Origin: Plotosus lineatus
Lineage: Eukaryota; Chordata; Actinopteri; Siluriformes; Plotosidae
Direction of reading: 5' to 3'
NCBI GenBank assembly: GCA_024760905.1
Contig: CM045733.1
Span: forward strand, 70,385,001 to 70,449,000
DNA length: 64,000 nucleotides
The position numbers and the translations under genes are program-made. The notes below the pieces were generated by a model that was given only the letters and a program-made list of their open reading frames with translations, made no database searches and was not told the origin of the DNA. Shown piece by piece: positions 1-11,463 of this stretch. The first letter of the stretch is position 1. Every line of letters starts with the position of its first letter.

Positions 1-883
1 AGCACAGATCTCACTGTGCAGTTAATCCAGACTGGGAGGAAGCACTCTGTTAAAAGAGGAAGGCATGTAAGATGGCAAGGCAAAAAAATGAATAAATCAT
101 TCAACAACAAAATGTACTGTCAAGCAAGCAACACAGGGAGGAGACTATACAGGACACGCCCTTAATTCTTGTCTTGGCAACAGGAGAAACAGCACACAGG
201 TTTGACACTGATCCATCAGAATTGAGCACAAGCTTGCATACTTAAACAGATCCCCTCCCCCAATTCGCCACTTCAGACTCCAGTCACGCTCAAGTACAGA
301 TATCTCAGATACAAGTGTTGCCTGAGTGTGAAGTGTCAGACAGCCGGTGAACTGAGTGTACAACCAATGCAGAGAATTAATCAAACCCCTCTCCTTAAAA
401 TCCTCATTTTACTCTCCTCTATTTTTCACACACACTCATCCCACCTTCACAAACACTCAGTGCCAAAGATAGCATTATCCCCGTCCCCCTGAAACAGCCC
501 CTCGGCGTGCCATAATCATACTGCCAAAGTCCCCTGTGTGCCTCACGCACAGGCCATCATGCGCCACTGACGCGTTTGTTCAGTCAGATGACGACGGAGG
601 ATGAGAGGCTTACAGGATTCCCTGAGTCTCAAGGGGAAACATCAGCACCCAGAAGCTTATGGAGGCGTCCCAATCAGAGTCTGGTGCAGTCTTGCAAAAA
701 AAGACATCTGCTGTGATACTCAAGATAATCATTTGTACAGCTTTAAGGACAGTGGAATGCACAGATGGGGGCTAAATTAAAAAGACAACAACAACAACAT
801 ATCTGCATTCACCAGAGGAACTCAATGTGCCTCTGGAACGGTACTGAACCCCCACACTTCAGTACTGCACACCATTTGATTTT
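1..883. other. Intronic DNA, no recognised feature
   Basis: This lies left of the first atp8a1 exon, on the side where the rest of that minus-strand gene must be, so I infer that it is intron 1. No exon-like frame with splice sites and no repeat that I recognise was found. Confidence 0.4.
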
Positions 884-1279
884 AAGGGATCCCTTACTTT
901 CCTCGGTTAATTGGGACCGAGATCCCCCACGACCACCGAATTCTGCAAAGTAGAATCCCCCCCCCCCCCCCACTGATGTATACGTACATGTATATGTGTA
1001 TTTAATATCAATAAATACATATTCAATGCTATAAATGCTTATTATAACAATTAAACATTTAAAAATAATGCATAAAAATGTAAATAAAATATAAATACAC
1101 ACAAACAGACATGCACATGGCCTTGTTTTTGTGGCACTTTCCTTAACTTTTTTCCCTACTCTTCCTTATTTTTTTAATTCGATGAATATTAAAAAACAAA
1201 AAAAACAAAAAAAACAAAAAAAAACACACAATGCACTGAAGCCACATGAATTGAAGCACGAAGTAGCGAGGGATCCCCG
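884..1279 (+). mobile_element. Family A TA-target transposon (Tigger/pogo-like), copy A1
   Basis: One end reads agggatcccttactttcc followed by a ggttaattgggacc block, and the other reads gaagtagcgagggatcccc. The same two ends and interior recur at 2089-2531, 7502-7996, 10434-10989, 14472-15696 and about 57105-57525. Better copies end in CAGGGATCCCT and are flanked by TA. The interior includes a C-run, an AT-rich centre with aataaatacatattcaatgc, and A-runs. No transposase is present. CAG termini with a TA target suggest a non-autonomous Tigger/pogo relative, which is inference. Confidence 0.75.
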
Positions 1280-1635
1280 TATATTATTTTTCATCCAATC
1301 AATCAGCTCTTGCTCTTTGTGGATAAGGTAGAAATCAACTGAAGAGACCACATCCATCACAACTGATAACATTCCTAATCACAATATCAGTCAAAACCAC
1401 TTTTTACTGCTTTGCAGGGATCACTTTGCTTTCAAGAGATAAGTGGTCTTAAGGAATACCAGAAAAAAAAAATAAATAAAACAAAGTACAATAAAATACC
1501 GCTACAGGAACAGAGAGAACAGTTCTAACAGGTGTCTGTGGCAAACAGAGAAAACACAAAAACTGAATTAAATACTGATTACATGTACAGCACACACACA
1601 CAACACACACATACACAAAGAGAACAGGTTAACTA
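1280..1635. other. Intronic DNA, no recognised feature
   Basis: AT-rich sequence with a short imperfect CA run near 1591-1615. Nothing else could be recognised. Confidence 0.3.
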
Positions 1636-1639
1636 TCCC

Positions 1640-1985
1640 CAGGACTGGGCATCGACCAAGTGTGTGATTATTAACCCAGGAGTCACAAGTTCAAGCCATG
1701 GTTAACACCACAGACATCCGTGAACAGGAGTCCATGGGAGTTAATTGACCGAGCGCTTATGGGAGGAAGGGACAGCATACAATCACTTCTCTGTCACTCA
1801 CAGCAATTGCCAGCCAATCAAGGGCTTCAGTGAGCTCATTTGAAAGAGGGGGCAGATAGTGCTTTTCCTCCGAGTGTGTTAGACGGACCACAAATAGGCA
1901 TTTCGAAAAGAGGCTGTCATTGCACTTCACAGATGGGGCTTTTGCATACTTTTCACCCCTCCCTGATTGGTGGGAACTGGATATG
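1640..1985 (+). mobile_element. Possible SINE-like repeat
   Basis: The segment has the look of a fish SINE: a short gttcaagccatgg box-B-like motif near 1692-1704 and a conserved-looking tail, ccctgattggtgggaactgg. No second copy was found in the window and no flanking duplication is visible, so this rests on general resemblance only. Confidence 0.3.
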
Positions 1986-2088
1986 GCTAAATTAGGGATA
2001 GAAGGGGGAGGGTGAAAAAAAATAAATAAATAAATAAAAAATAAAATGAATGGTTAAATTTGTTTCTCTTACATTTCCTTGTAGTGTA

Positions 2089-2531
2089 CAGGCATCCCTC
2101 TGTTTCTGCGGTTAATTTGGACCAATATCCCCCCGCGACCGCCAAATTCCACAAAATAAGATCAACCCCCCCCCCCCTCACTGAAGTATACGTACATGTA
2201 TATAACTAAATTCTTATAATAATAATTAAAAATTCAAAAATAATGCATGTAGGGTGTTGTCTTAATGCATGTTAAGATGTAAATAAAATATGGATACACA
2301 GATGCGCACCTCACATAAAAAAGTAAGTAGTTTTGACAGGGGGTTTGGGTTGTTTTTTTGAGGGTTTTTTGCACAATTGGCCTTGTTTTGGTGGCATTTT
2401 CCTTAACGTTTCCCCCTATTCTTCCTTAATTTCCTTGTTTTTTTAATTTGATGAATATTTACTTAAAAAAAAAAAAAAAGCAATGCACTGAAGCTGCATG
2501 AATTGAAGCATGAAGTAGCGAGGGATCCCTG
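2089..2531 (+). mobile_element. Family A transposon, copy A2, with TA target duplication
   Basis: The copy is bounded by TA on both sides (2087-2088 and 2532-2533). Its ends are CAGGCATCCCTCTG and AGTAGCGAGGGATCCCTG. The 443-bp interior matches the other family A copies in the same order: C-run, gtatacgtacatg, a cacctcacat block, a gggttttttgca block, and tttgatgaatattt. It has no coding capacity. Confidence 0.85.
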
Positions 2532-2653
2532 TATACTAATAAAAAAAGGTGGTATAAAACACCTTTACAGTACTTGTGTACTAAATTCTGAATGAAAAAA
2601 AAACAGATGAGCTCATCTGACCTGCCTCTAACGTCTAGTTCATATGTGAAATA

Positions 2654-2791
2654 CAGACGCTCCCCGACTTGCGTTCATCCGTTTTATGGTTGTTGTTTTT
2701 TTCCAAAAAAAAAGTCAAATTTTGAGTTTAGACGTACCTACGTAGTACGCGGACGTAATAACGCTGCATTCATTGTTTACAAACTCCAGAC

Positions 2792-2865
<74 letters not shown>

Positions 2866-3558
2866 AGTTGTATAGCGTGTTACCCTTGTGTTAAGACGTC
2901 GTCTCTAATCTCTGTGTTTACACTGTTTTGTGGACTTTTGTAACCCTCGGCAAATATGGTTGGTCAGAAGTGTAAGCATACTAGCATGGGTGCAAGTCTC
3001 ATACACAGACGAATAAATCTGCTCAGATCAGCACAATCTTTATATTTATTATCTTTTAGTACAATCCTAAGAGTGTATACTTATTTTTATATTAATATTC
3101 ATTAGGATTTGTACTTGTTCTTTGTATGCATCTCTTGAATAAAGTTTACTTACACAAAAGAAAGAACTCTCCGCTTTGCGCGTGTTCTAAACGAGTTCAA
3201 TGGCACCCTTGTGCACTTGAAAGATGGGAAGGTATAATCCACAGCAAATACACTACTTTGGGTATTGAGCGCTTCACATATTGTAAGCGTTGATTGACCG
3301 TTTTAAGCTTCGTGTAAAGTAACTCAGTATAAATAAGTGACTTATTTGAAATTGTTTAGATTATTTGATATTATTTTACAATGTTGTGTTTATAATAATT
3401 TATTTAGGGGTGTTTTATGAGATACGGTAATGGTATTTATGGATGTATAGTACAGTATGAGCGTCATACGTCACACGTCATAGTAACAACTTACGTTCAC
3501 TTTCAACTTGCGTTCGTCCGTCCGGAACCAATTAAAAACGTAAGTCGGGGAGTGTCTG
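2654..3558 (+). mobile_element. Family B TA-target transposon, copy B1 (905 bp)
   Basis: Inverted ends CAGACGCTCCCCGACTTG (left) and AAGTCGGGGAGTGTCTG (right) are each flanked by TA (2652-2653 and 3559-3560). The interior holds a compound GT/AT microsatellite at 2792-2862 and an aataaagtttac stretch. A second copy in opposite orientation begins at 14681 and a short fragment lies at 27026. Like family A, it looks like a non-autonomous TA-target (Tigger/pogo-like) element. No transposase frame is present. Confidence 0.85.
2792..2862. repeat. Compound (TG)n(TA)n microsatellite
   Basis: About 20 bp of TG repeats run directly into about 50 bp of TA repeats, inside family B copy B1. Confidence 0.95.
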
Positions 3559-3560
3559 TA

Positions 3561-5138
3561 TAAAAGTCTTGCTTTAACTGCTTTTCTTTCAGTTTTATAC
3601 ATTAAAACTCAAGAAGAGTACTTGCACCTGCACTTCGTACATGTTTCTCATATATCAGATTTGATGGTCTGTGTGCTTTTTTGTTGTTGTTGCTTATACG
3701 CCTGTGTAGTCCACACTATAACAATTATGCTTATCTGTGGATGTAGCTGAATTAAATGCAAGATCCAGCTTCCCTTCAGTGACTTATCTCTCTTATGGCT
3801 GAGCCTGCAGTTCAAGAGCAGTTCCTCAGTAGGAATTCAAAGACAAGGGGGTGTTTTCTTTCTTTTCGACGTCTAGCTAAATGTCACTTTAATGCAGAAC
3901 AGTACCAGAAAGTCTGAATGTGTGAGGTGCTTTTCCTGTATGTAGACAGCTGGCATGAACAGTCTCAAGAAACATCCTGAAGGTCAGAGAGAGAGAGGAG
4001 AGAGAAGAAAAAAAAAAAGAAAATAGTGACAGCACTGTCTGTTATTAAGGCTTTAAATTAATAATGATGGGTCACAATGCAGAAAACTTTGACCAGTGAG
4101 AAATTACATTGTGATTAAGGGTACGTTGATCTATCAAACTACTGACAAATTATTCAACAAAGCAACAGTGCTATATAAAATATCGGCACTAAACAGAGAG
4201 CAGGTTCTGTGGCGATGCAGTATGCAGCAGTGTGGAGTACAGTACTTCTTACCAGAAATATCTCCTGTGATTACGAACACTTCTCAGGGGATAAATGATG
4301 TTGACGTTGATCTATATTAATGTCTCCTGCTTTGCTATCTAAACTGTTTTCCACATTAGGGAACAGAATATCCATAATTAATGCCTATCCAGAAAGATTA
4401 AAAAATAAATGAATTAAAAAAATGCAGACATATGCATGGCAGATGTACAAATTTTGACAATCCCCTCCTTCCCCTGATGGACATCATTTCTTTGTCACCA
4501 ACAAATACTTCAGTGCTTTAAATCTAGGTTCTTTTTCAGTCAAAGGCTATGATGAAAAAAGCTGGAAGGTTTGTTGTGTTTTCCTGCACAAAACCGCTGT
4601 ACAGATGAACCTATAAAATAAGATTCTGAAACGTGCCACCAGAAAGCAGCACAAAACCCATCAGATACCGTAAACCCAGGCTCTCAACTCTGATTTTCTA
4701 ATCAATGCTTCAAATAAGCTGTTGTGCTTGAGCTACATCCTGATTGGCTGGGTAATAAAAGCAGCACTTGAAGTCATTTATTTCTAAAAAGCTCTCTAAC
4801 TTCAACGAATAAACCCAGCAGTTTATTAAAAGCAACAGTGCTTTTAAAATTCAGCCACACTGCCTCTTTCAACTAAGTTTTCAGTTGAAATACAAACACC
4901 TAATGAAAACATATGAATACCGTGTTCGGATCCCTGGTAGCTCCTTTATCCCTGTATACTTCACAGTTAAGGCTTAGATCAGCCAAAGAACAGTAGAAGA
5001 GAATAGGGTGAAGGTTAGGAAAGGTTCAACCGTGATACTCATTCCAATATCAGTCCACAGCGTGCTCAGATTAGCCATGATGCCTTGACATTCCCACTTG
5101 CTTCAACACCCATAAAGGTCCGATATTACAGTATACAC
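3561..5138. other. Intronic DNA, no recognised feature
   Basis: No gene, exon or repeat family was recognised. There is a short purine-rich run near 3986-4020. Confidence 0.35.
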
Positions 5139-5910
5139 TAATTTCGCTGTCCTTAAAAAATACAGAAAAAAGCCATCAAATAAAACAAAAACTAATAAAT
5201 CTCACGCATTTCAACCTATACATCTATTTTCAATGCCACTTGTCGCTGTGGCGCGCAGTGGAGAGCCAATCCTTTCTGTACTCCAGTGTGTGGGCGGGGC
5301 CGATACCTTGAAACTCTAATTTTATTGGATTATATGCAACAGTCTGCACGAGTTGTTTTTGGATAAAGAGGTAAATTTCCTTCGTTTTGATCAGCTCATG
5401 TGCAAGCAGCCAAGCAGAGCTGGCAAGCAAAACACAAATGGACAGAATGAAAAAACTTCAACCCGCAGATCAGCTGATTGCCTTGGGACGCGCTTCCTGT
5501 CACATAAACACTGCAGTGTGAGTCAAGTCGTATTGACCAGGTGCTTCACACGTGCATGCGAGCAGTCCTTCTCACACCTAAAAAGCATGAAGACCAACCT
5601 TAAGTCACGTTTAATAGATGGAAGCCTAAAAGCCTGCGTGAAGCTGAACTTCAGCAGATATCACCCAGACTACAAAGCTATCAGCAAAACCATGCAGCAC
5701 CAGAAATCGCATTAATAGTAAGAAGTACTTTTCTAATTAATAAATAACTTCGTTATAACAATGTTGTTTAAAATAAATTCAGGGTCGTATTGAACTCAAA
5801 TTGTTGGACTCAGTATTAAAAAAAAAAATTATATATATATATATATATCTCAGAGGATTATATTTAAAAAAAAATTTTTGGCTCTCAGTCAAAAAGGTTT
5901 CCGACCCCTG
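5139..5910 (+). mobile_element. hAT-type element, copy G1, with transposase C-terminal remnant
   Basis: The right end reads ggtttccgacccctg, typical of hAT elements whose ends start CAGGGGTCGG. An uninterrupted frame at 5353-5712 ends with a segment like the hAT dimerisation region: CEQSFSHLKSMKTNLKSRL, then HPDYKAISKTMQHQ. The same sequence recurs at 56260-57060, where the left terminus (CAGGGGTCAGGAACC) is preserved. Copy G1 lacks that left terminus. The bulk of the transposase is gone, so the copy is inactive. Confidence 0.75.
5353..5712 (+). pseudogene. hAT transposase C-terminal fragment
   Basis: The second half of this roughly 120-codon frame carries a CEQSFSHLKSMKTNLKSRL-like motif, followed by PDYKAI and a terminal HQKSH. 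That is the pattern of the hAT family C-terminal dimerisation domain. The zinc finger and the catalytic DDE core are missing, so it is a fragment. Confidence 0.6.
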
Positions 5911-5979
5911 ACATAGATCACTATCATTAATTATTACATATAATTAAAGGTAAATTGAGCAAATTTGTTATGTCACAAG

Positions 5980-6059
5980 TGTGTATCGACCTGGTAGCCC
6001 TTCGCATTAATTGGAACCCAAGAAGTAGCTCTCCGTTTCAAAAAGGTTGGTGACCCCTT
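5980..6059 (+). mobile_element. hAT terminal fragment
   Basis: The stretch ends in caaaaaggttggtgacccct, which resembles the inverted end of another hAT subfamily. No partner end is visible nearby. Confidence 0.4.
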
Positions 6060-6157
6060 CACTAGTGTCTCACAAGTGCTGGGCTTCCCCCACAAACACA
6101 CTGATCTCCATTCATGCTCCTCTGCCTCCAGCACACTCAGCATGAATCGTTTCAAAG

Positions 6158-6351
6158 GGTTCCCAACCCTGGTCCTGGAGAACTCCGTCCTTGAGCATTT
6201 TAGTGCTTCACTCCTTCCAAACCCACCCGATTTAGCTCATTAACCAATTAACAGCTCTTTGTGACTTGAAGTGGGCGTGACGGAGCAGGTGAAAATACTA
6301 AAATGTGTACGGCAGGGGTCCTCCAGGATCAGGGATGGGAATCTCTGTAAG
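6158..6351. mobile_element. MITE with imperfect inverted ends
   Basis: The left end is gggttcccaaccctggtcct. The right end reads aggatcagggatgggaatct, its imperfect inverted complement. Inner segments attttagtgc and actaaaatgtg also mirror each other. This is the layout of a short non-autonomous, probably hAT-type, element. I could not find a clear flanking duplication. Confidence 0.6.
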
Positions 6352-6365
6352 GTCAGGCAACCAAT

Positions 6366-6545
6366 GATAGCATTTGGCAGACACGCTTACCCAGAATGAC
6401 TCACAAATATCCCCCCCCCCCATACAACTGTGCGGTTAAGGGTTAAAATCCTTGCTTAAGGGTCCAACGTGGGATGGTGGGGATTGCACCACTGATCTCG
6501 GATCAGTAACCCATCACTTTACCCACTACGCAACCACAGCATGGT
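6366..6545 (-). mobile_element. tRNA-headed SINE with L2-like tail
   Basis: Read on the minus strand, the element begins with a tRNA-like head (gtggttgcgtagtgggtaaa, then ctgatccgagatcagtgg). It ends with the complement of gcatttggcagacacgctta. That tail resembles the 'aagtcgctctggataagagcgtctgc' class of 3' ends shared by fish SINEs and L2-type LINEs (established knowledge). It is degenerate. Confidence 0.55.
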
Positions 6546-7499
6546 AGGCACTGACAGCAGAAACACCATAATGGTGGAGGAAACCAAACAGATTATCCAC
6601 AAGGGAAATTAAATTAAAAAATGAAAATGTCTGAAAATGGGTACAGTACCTAACTTTTGAAGGAAATTCATATACAGCAGCAGGGAATAATCCACTGTTT
6701 ACTATTTAAAGGCAGTCAAGACCTATGAACGGTACACATGAGAATAGAAACACAAGCTTTACGGTAATCCGAACAGCAATGCTGTTCCTTTAAGTCTTCA
6801 CCCGAATCCACAGGAGACTTTTCCCATCTATCAAAATAGCTCAACTCACTTAAGAGTCTTTGAGTGGATTCTGCTCCGTGCGTATCAATTACGCATGGCC
6901 GTGCGTGTCCCTATGGGCTGGCTGCAGATAAAAGGCTCAAGGGCTGACACACATTTTTCAAGCTTTATAAAAAATAAGCCAAATCCACCCACCATCATGC
7001 TCCGTACTGATTTGATTATCAGACTACTCGCACACCACTTCACAGCGAGCCAGTAAACAAAAGGATGGGGTAAAAGCATCCTGAGACAAGAAAGTGAGAA
7101 AGTAGCGGTCAGGCATGTCTCTGGAGGGAAAGTCTCTGAATTCAAGCACAGAGGTGGCAAAGCTGGATAGAGGGCAGATATGAGGATTATTGTTCGTGTC
7201 AGCTAACAGACAGAAGAAGAGCACACAACGCTCAGAGTCCAGAGGAATGCCCAGCGGAAGCAGAGAGACCCGTCCAGTCTGGCACGCATAAAAACATTAC
7301 TCACACATTTAAAGATGTGACATGCTCTCTAATGCTTGAACAACTGTGACACAGACACGGTTAAGGGGGGGTGGAGTGATGGTGGTGGTGGGGCAGAAAA
7401 AACAGGAAGGGTGTTTATTGTTTAAAATTAAAAAGTTCAAAATATTCAAATTACTTGCTGAAGGCCATCACTTCATTTTTTTTTTTTTGACAAAATGAA
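6546..7499. other. Intronic DNA, no recognised feature
   Basis: No exon or repeat was recognised. A minus-strand open frame at 6885-7160 has no recognisable domain and no splice context. Confidence 0.35.
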
Positions 7500-7501
7500 T
7501 A

Positions 7502-7996
7502 CAGAGATCCCTCGCTACTTCGTGCTTCAATTAATGTGGCTTCAGTGCATCACGTTTTTTTTTTTTAAATAAATAAATATCCCTCAAATTAAAAAATGAG
7601 AAAATTAAGGAAGAACAGGGGGAAAGTTAAGGAAAATGACAAACACAATTATGCAAAAAAATCCCTAAAAACACAAAACAAAAAAACCACCCAAAATCTC
7701 CCATCAACACTACTTACATTATTGTACGTGTGTACACCGCATCTGCGCATGTGTGAGCTTATGTATGTGTGTCAGCTTCTCATGCAATACCATCTGGATG
7801 TGTGTGTAGTTATTTTTTTTAATGTTTGTTATTATAAGCATTTATAGCATTGAATTTGTATTTATTGATATAATATACACAGAACCATGTACGTATACGT
7901 CAGTTGGGGGGGGGGGGGGGTGATCTTACTTCATGGGTTTCGATGGTCGCGTGGGGCTCTCGGTCCTAATTAACTGTGGAAAGTGAGGGATCCCTG
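7502..7996 (-). mobile_element. Family A transposon, copy A3, with TA target duplication
   Basis: Inverted relative to A1 and A2. It begins CAGAGATCCCTCGCTACTTC, ends GTGAGGGATCCCTG, and is flanked by TA at 7500-7501 and 7997-7998. It contains a G-run at 7905-7921, the complement of the C-run in the other copies. Confidence 0.85.
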
Positions 7997-8147
7997 TACT
8001 GTTATATGATATACGTGGATAAATTGATTTTTTTGTTAAAATTGTTATTCTGAACAGCATGGTGGCATAGTGTTAAGCACATCTACCTCACAGAAAGAAG
8101 GTGCTGGGTTCGATTCTCAGCCTGGGCGTTTCTGTATGGAGCTTGTA

Positions 8148-9672
8148 CTAGTCCTTCTAAAAAAAATTAGCATATTGTGAGAAAGGTAATTATTTTCTGT
8201 AATGCACTGATAAAAATTTAACTTTCATATATTTTAGATTCATTGCACACCAACTGAAATATTTCAGGTCTTTTATTGTTTTAATTCTGATGATTTTGGC
8301 ATACGGCTCATGAAAACCAAAAATTCCTATCTCAAAAAATGAGCATATGATGTTCAGGTAGTGTAAACGAGCTATTAACCTAATCATCTGAATCAACCAA
8401 TTAACTCTAAACACCTGCAAAAGATTCCTGAGGCTTTTAAAAACTCCCAGCCTGGTTCATTACTCAAAACCACAATCATGGGTGAGACTGCCGACCTGAC
8501 TGCTGTCCAGAAGGCCATCATTGACACCCTCAAGCAAGAGGGTAAGACACAGAAAGAAATCTCTGAGCGAATAGGCTGTTCCCAGAGTGCTCTATCAAGC
8601 CACCTCAGTGGGACGTCTGTGGGAAGGAAAAAGTGTGGCAGAAAACGCTGCACAACCAGAAGAGGTGACCGGACCCTGAGGAAAATTGTGGAGAAGGGCC
8701 AATTCCAAACCTTGGGGGACCTGTGGAAGCAGTGGACTGGGCTACAGGTGCCACATTTCCCAGGTTAAGCCACTTTTGTACCAGAAACAGCGGCAGAAGT
8801 GCCTGACCTGGGCTACAGAGAAGCAGCACTGGACTGTTGCTCAGTGGTCCAAAGTACTTTTTTCGGATGAAAGCAAATTTTGCATGTCATTCAGAAATCG
8901 CGGTGCCAGAGTCTGGAGGAAGACTGGGGACAAGGAAATGCCAAAATGCCTGAAGTCCAGTGTCAAGTACCCACAGTCCCACAGTGATGGTCCACTGTGT
9001 TTTATCAAGGGCAGGGTCAATGCAGCCAGATATCAGGAGATTTTGGAGCACTTCATGCTTCGATCTGCTGAAAAGCTTTATGGAGATGTTAATTTTTCAG
9101 CACGACCTGGCACCTGCTCACAGTGCCAAAACCACTGCTAAATGGTTTACTGACCATGGTATTACTGTGCTCAATTGGCCTGCCAACTCTCCTGACCTGA
9201 AGCCCATAGAGAATCTGTGGGATATTGTGAAGAGAAAGTTGAGAGACACCAGACCCAACACTGTGGATGAGCTTAAGGCCGCTATCGAAGCATCCTGGGC
9301 CTCCGTAACACCTCAGCAGTGCCACAGGCCGATTGGCTCCATGCCACGCCGCATTGAAGCAGTCATTTCTGCAAAAGGATTCCCGACCAAGTATTGAGTG
9401 CATAACTGAACATAATTATTTGAAGGTTGACTTTTTTTTGTATTAAAAACACTTTTTTATTGGTCGGTTAAAATATGCTAATTTTTTGAGATAGGGATTT
9501 ATGGTTTTTCTTTACTTTTTTGCTAAAATGATCAATATTAAAACAATAAAAGGCTTGAACTACTTCAGTTGTGTGTAATGAATCTAAAATATATTACAGT
9601 CTAATGTTTATCAGTACATTACAGAAAATAATGAACTTTATCACAATATGCTCATTGTTTGAGAAGGACTAG
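8148..9672 (+). mobile_element. Tc1-like DNA transposon, 1.5 kb, inactivated
   Basis: Termini ctagtccttct and agaaggactag are perfect inverted complements flanked by TA (8146-8147 and 9673-9674). The inverted repeats are about 200 bp long, and each carries an outer and an inner copy of a tgagcatat/ttagcatat motif. This is the IR/DR arrangement known from fish Tc1 elements. Inside is a plus-strand transposase broken by frameshifts (8478-9397). The element inserted into a pre-existing SINE. Confidence 0.93.
8478..9397 (+). pseudogene. Tc1 transposase, frameshifted pseudogene
   Basis: The reading frame is spread over three segments. The N-terminal part (8478-about 8740) starts MGETADLTAVQKAIIDTL and has a helix-turn-helix-like KTQKEISERIGCSQSALS. 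The middle part (about 8740-9085) holds the first catalytic Asp in LFSDESKF. The C-terminal part (about 9080-9397) holds the second Asp in FQHDLAPAHSAKT and the Glu in DLKPIENLWD, ending FPTKY. The DDE residues survive, but at least two frame changes and an apparent loss of sequence around 8740-8770 prevent translation of an intact protein. Intact Tc1 transposases are about 340 residues. Confidence 0.9.
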
Positions 9673-10059
9673 TATATTCTCACCGAGCTTGTGTGGGTTT
9701 CTTCCCACAGTCCAAAAACATGCACAGTAGGTTAAATAACTCTTCCAAATCTCCCCTAGGTGTGAATGGTTGTGTGAGTGTTGGCCCTGCAATGGCCTGG
9801 CGAGCTGTCCAGGGTTTACCCAACCTTTGCCCAGAGTCAGCTGAGATGGGCACCAGCATCCCAGCAACCCTAATTAGGATTAAGCGGTTCAGAAAATGAC
9901 CGAATGAGTTACAGACTGAGCAACAGACAGGTAAGGGGCATGTTCATGTAATATTCAGTGACAGCATGGCCATAAAGGGATATGAACTTCAATCATTATC
10001 CAAAGCTTAAAGCACTAATCCACCATCTCCCATAGAGGGTAATTCAGAATATCAGGTGT

Positions 10060-10240
10060 CTAGTGCAGTGGGTAGCAGTGCGGTCTCAGATTTGTATGGG
10101 TTACACTGTGAGTTTTTGCCACTGTCTGCATGGGTATCTTGTAGGTCATCTGTGTTCCTAGCATGGCATAATAGTCCAACTCATTGTGGAAACTGCCTGA
10201 CACTATGTGTTCCTGAGACACATCACCACCAGGATATACT
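10060..10240 (+). mobile_element. Degenerate tRNA-headed SINE
   Basis: Motifs tgcagtgggtagcagtgcgg and cagatttgtatgggttacac, plus the length of the segment, recall the head-2 SINEs elsewhere in the window. Divergence is high. Confidence 0.3.
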
Positions 10241-10433
10241 GAGAATGAATGGATGCAAGAACTCGTACATTTACAAGCACACACAATTTCATTTTAGTTT
10301 GTTTTATTTGTGCGTACGTACAATTATGTGCTTCAGACTTGAATTGTAACCACACACAGCATCAATGAAACTTAACTGGTCATTTTTTTCTGTGTGGAAT
10401 GATATTTTTTAAAGAGATATTTAAAGTTCTATA

Positions 10434-10668
10434 TAGGGATCCCTCACTTTCCACCGTTAATTGGGCCCCGAGACCCCCCACCCGTAACCACCAAATTCTG
10501 CAAATAGGATCACCCCCCAACCGATGTATACATACATGTACGTGTATCTCCATAAATACATATTTAATGCTATAAATGCTTTTAATAACAACTACACATT
10601 CAGAAATAATGCACAAGATGAAAACAAATTATAAATACAGACACGCACCTCACATAAAAATGCAAGTA
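10434..10668 (+). mobile_element. Family A transposon, copy A4a, left part only
   Basis: Begins TAGGGATCCCTCACTTTCC and follows family A through the gatgtatacatacatg and cacctcacataaaaatg blocks. It then stops at a TA (10667-10668), where a second, inverted family A copy begins. Confidence 0.75.
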
Positions 10669-10989
10669 CAGGGATCCCTCGCTACTTCGCGCTTCAATGC
10701 ATGCAGCTTCAGTGCATTGCGGTTAAAAAAATAAAAATAAATAAATATTCATCTAATTTAAAAATAAGGAAATTAAGGAAGAATAGGGGGAAAAGTTAAG
10801 GAAAATGCCACAAACACAAAGCCCAATTATGCAAAAAACCCTAAACTAACAAAACAAAAAACAATCCAAAAGCTCACATCAAAACTAGTTACATTATTGT
10901 GAGGTGTGCATCTGAGTGTATGTGTGTGTATTTATATTTTATTTATATCTTCTGCATTATTTTGGAATGTTTAATTGTTATTATAAGGT
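10669..10989 (-). mobile_element. Family A transposon, copy A4b, inverted and truncated
   Basis: Starts CAGGGATCCCTCGCTACTTC immediately after TA inside copy A4a. It follows family A in reverse (tgcagcttcagtgcattgcg, then tgcaaaaaaccctaaac) and fades out in the AT-rich centre. Together with A4a it forms an interrupted composite, probably from insertion of one copy into another followed by deletion. Confidence 0.7.
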
Positions 10990-11463
10990 ATAATAAGATA
11001 TGGATGCTAAATACTGGTTGATCTGTAGAATGTGCTCTATAGGGACTTCATTAGACAAAAATAAAATCTAGGTACAATATAAACTATTATTTCAAGATCC
11101 TATTTATTATTTTTTTCCTGTTGAGCCCCCCCCCCTTTCTCATTGCTGATTGGCTTGTGTTTCTCTGCATGGACACATGGGGATAGCATCTAATGATTTT
11201 AACTTGACAGCTATAGAAAGCAAGCAGGTTCACTGTCTGCAGTATGATTGGAGTCATCATGCAGTCACTGCTCACACATTATCAGATTTGTATAAGGTCA
11301 GGCTTGATGTCTCAATTACTCATCCAGTTAAAAATAGAGATCAGTCAGGTATGAAATATTTGGGGGGGAACGGGACACAGCCCCTTCATCATGTGACTTC
11401 ACACTGTATAACTGGTGTTATGAGGACCTGCATCATTAGCATTGCTTCTGTGCTTTATTAGTA

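Larger units (their letters stand above)
8053..9908 (+). mobile_element. tRNA-headed SINE (head 2), interrupted by a Tc1 element
   Basis: The head (gcatggtggcatagtgtta, cctcacagaaagaagg, gggttcgattctcag) lies at 8053-8147. The body and tail (tccaaaaacatgcacagtag to taattaggattaagcggttc) resume at 9675-9908. The Tc1 insertion at 8148-9672 separates them exactly at a TA. A- and B-box-like motifs in the head suggest a tRNA-derived pol III promoter. Confidence 0.7.

Noticed and set aside
2592..2894. A 100-codon plus-strand open frame.
   Set aside because: It is made of the end of a family B transposon and a GT/AT microsatellite.
3986..4020. Purine-rich run as a possible regulatory element.
   Set aside because: Short simple sequence of a kind common in this genome, with no gene nearby.
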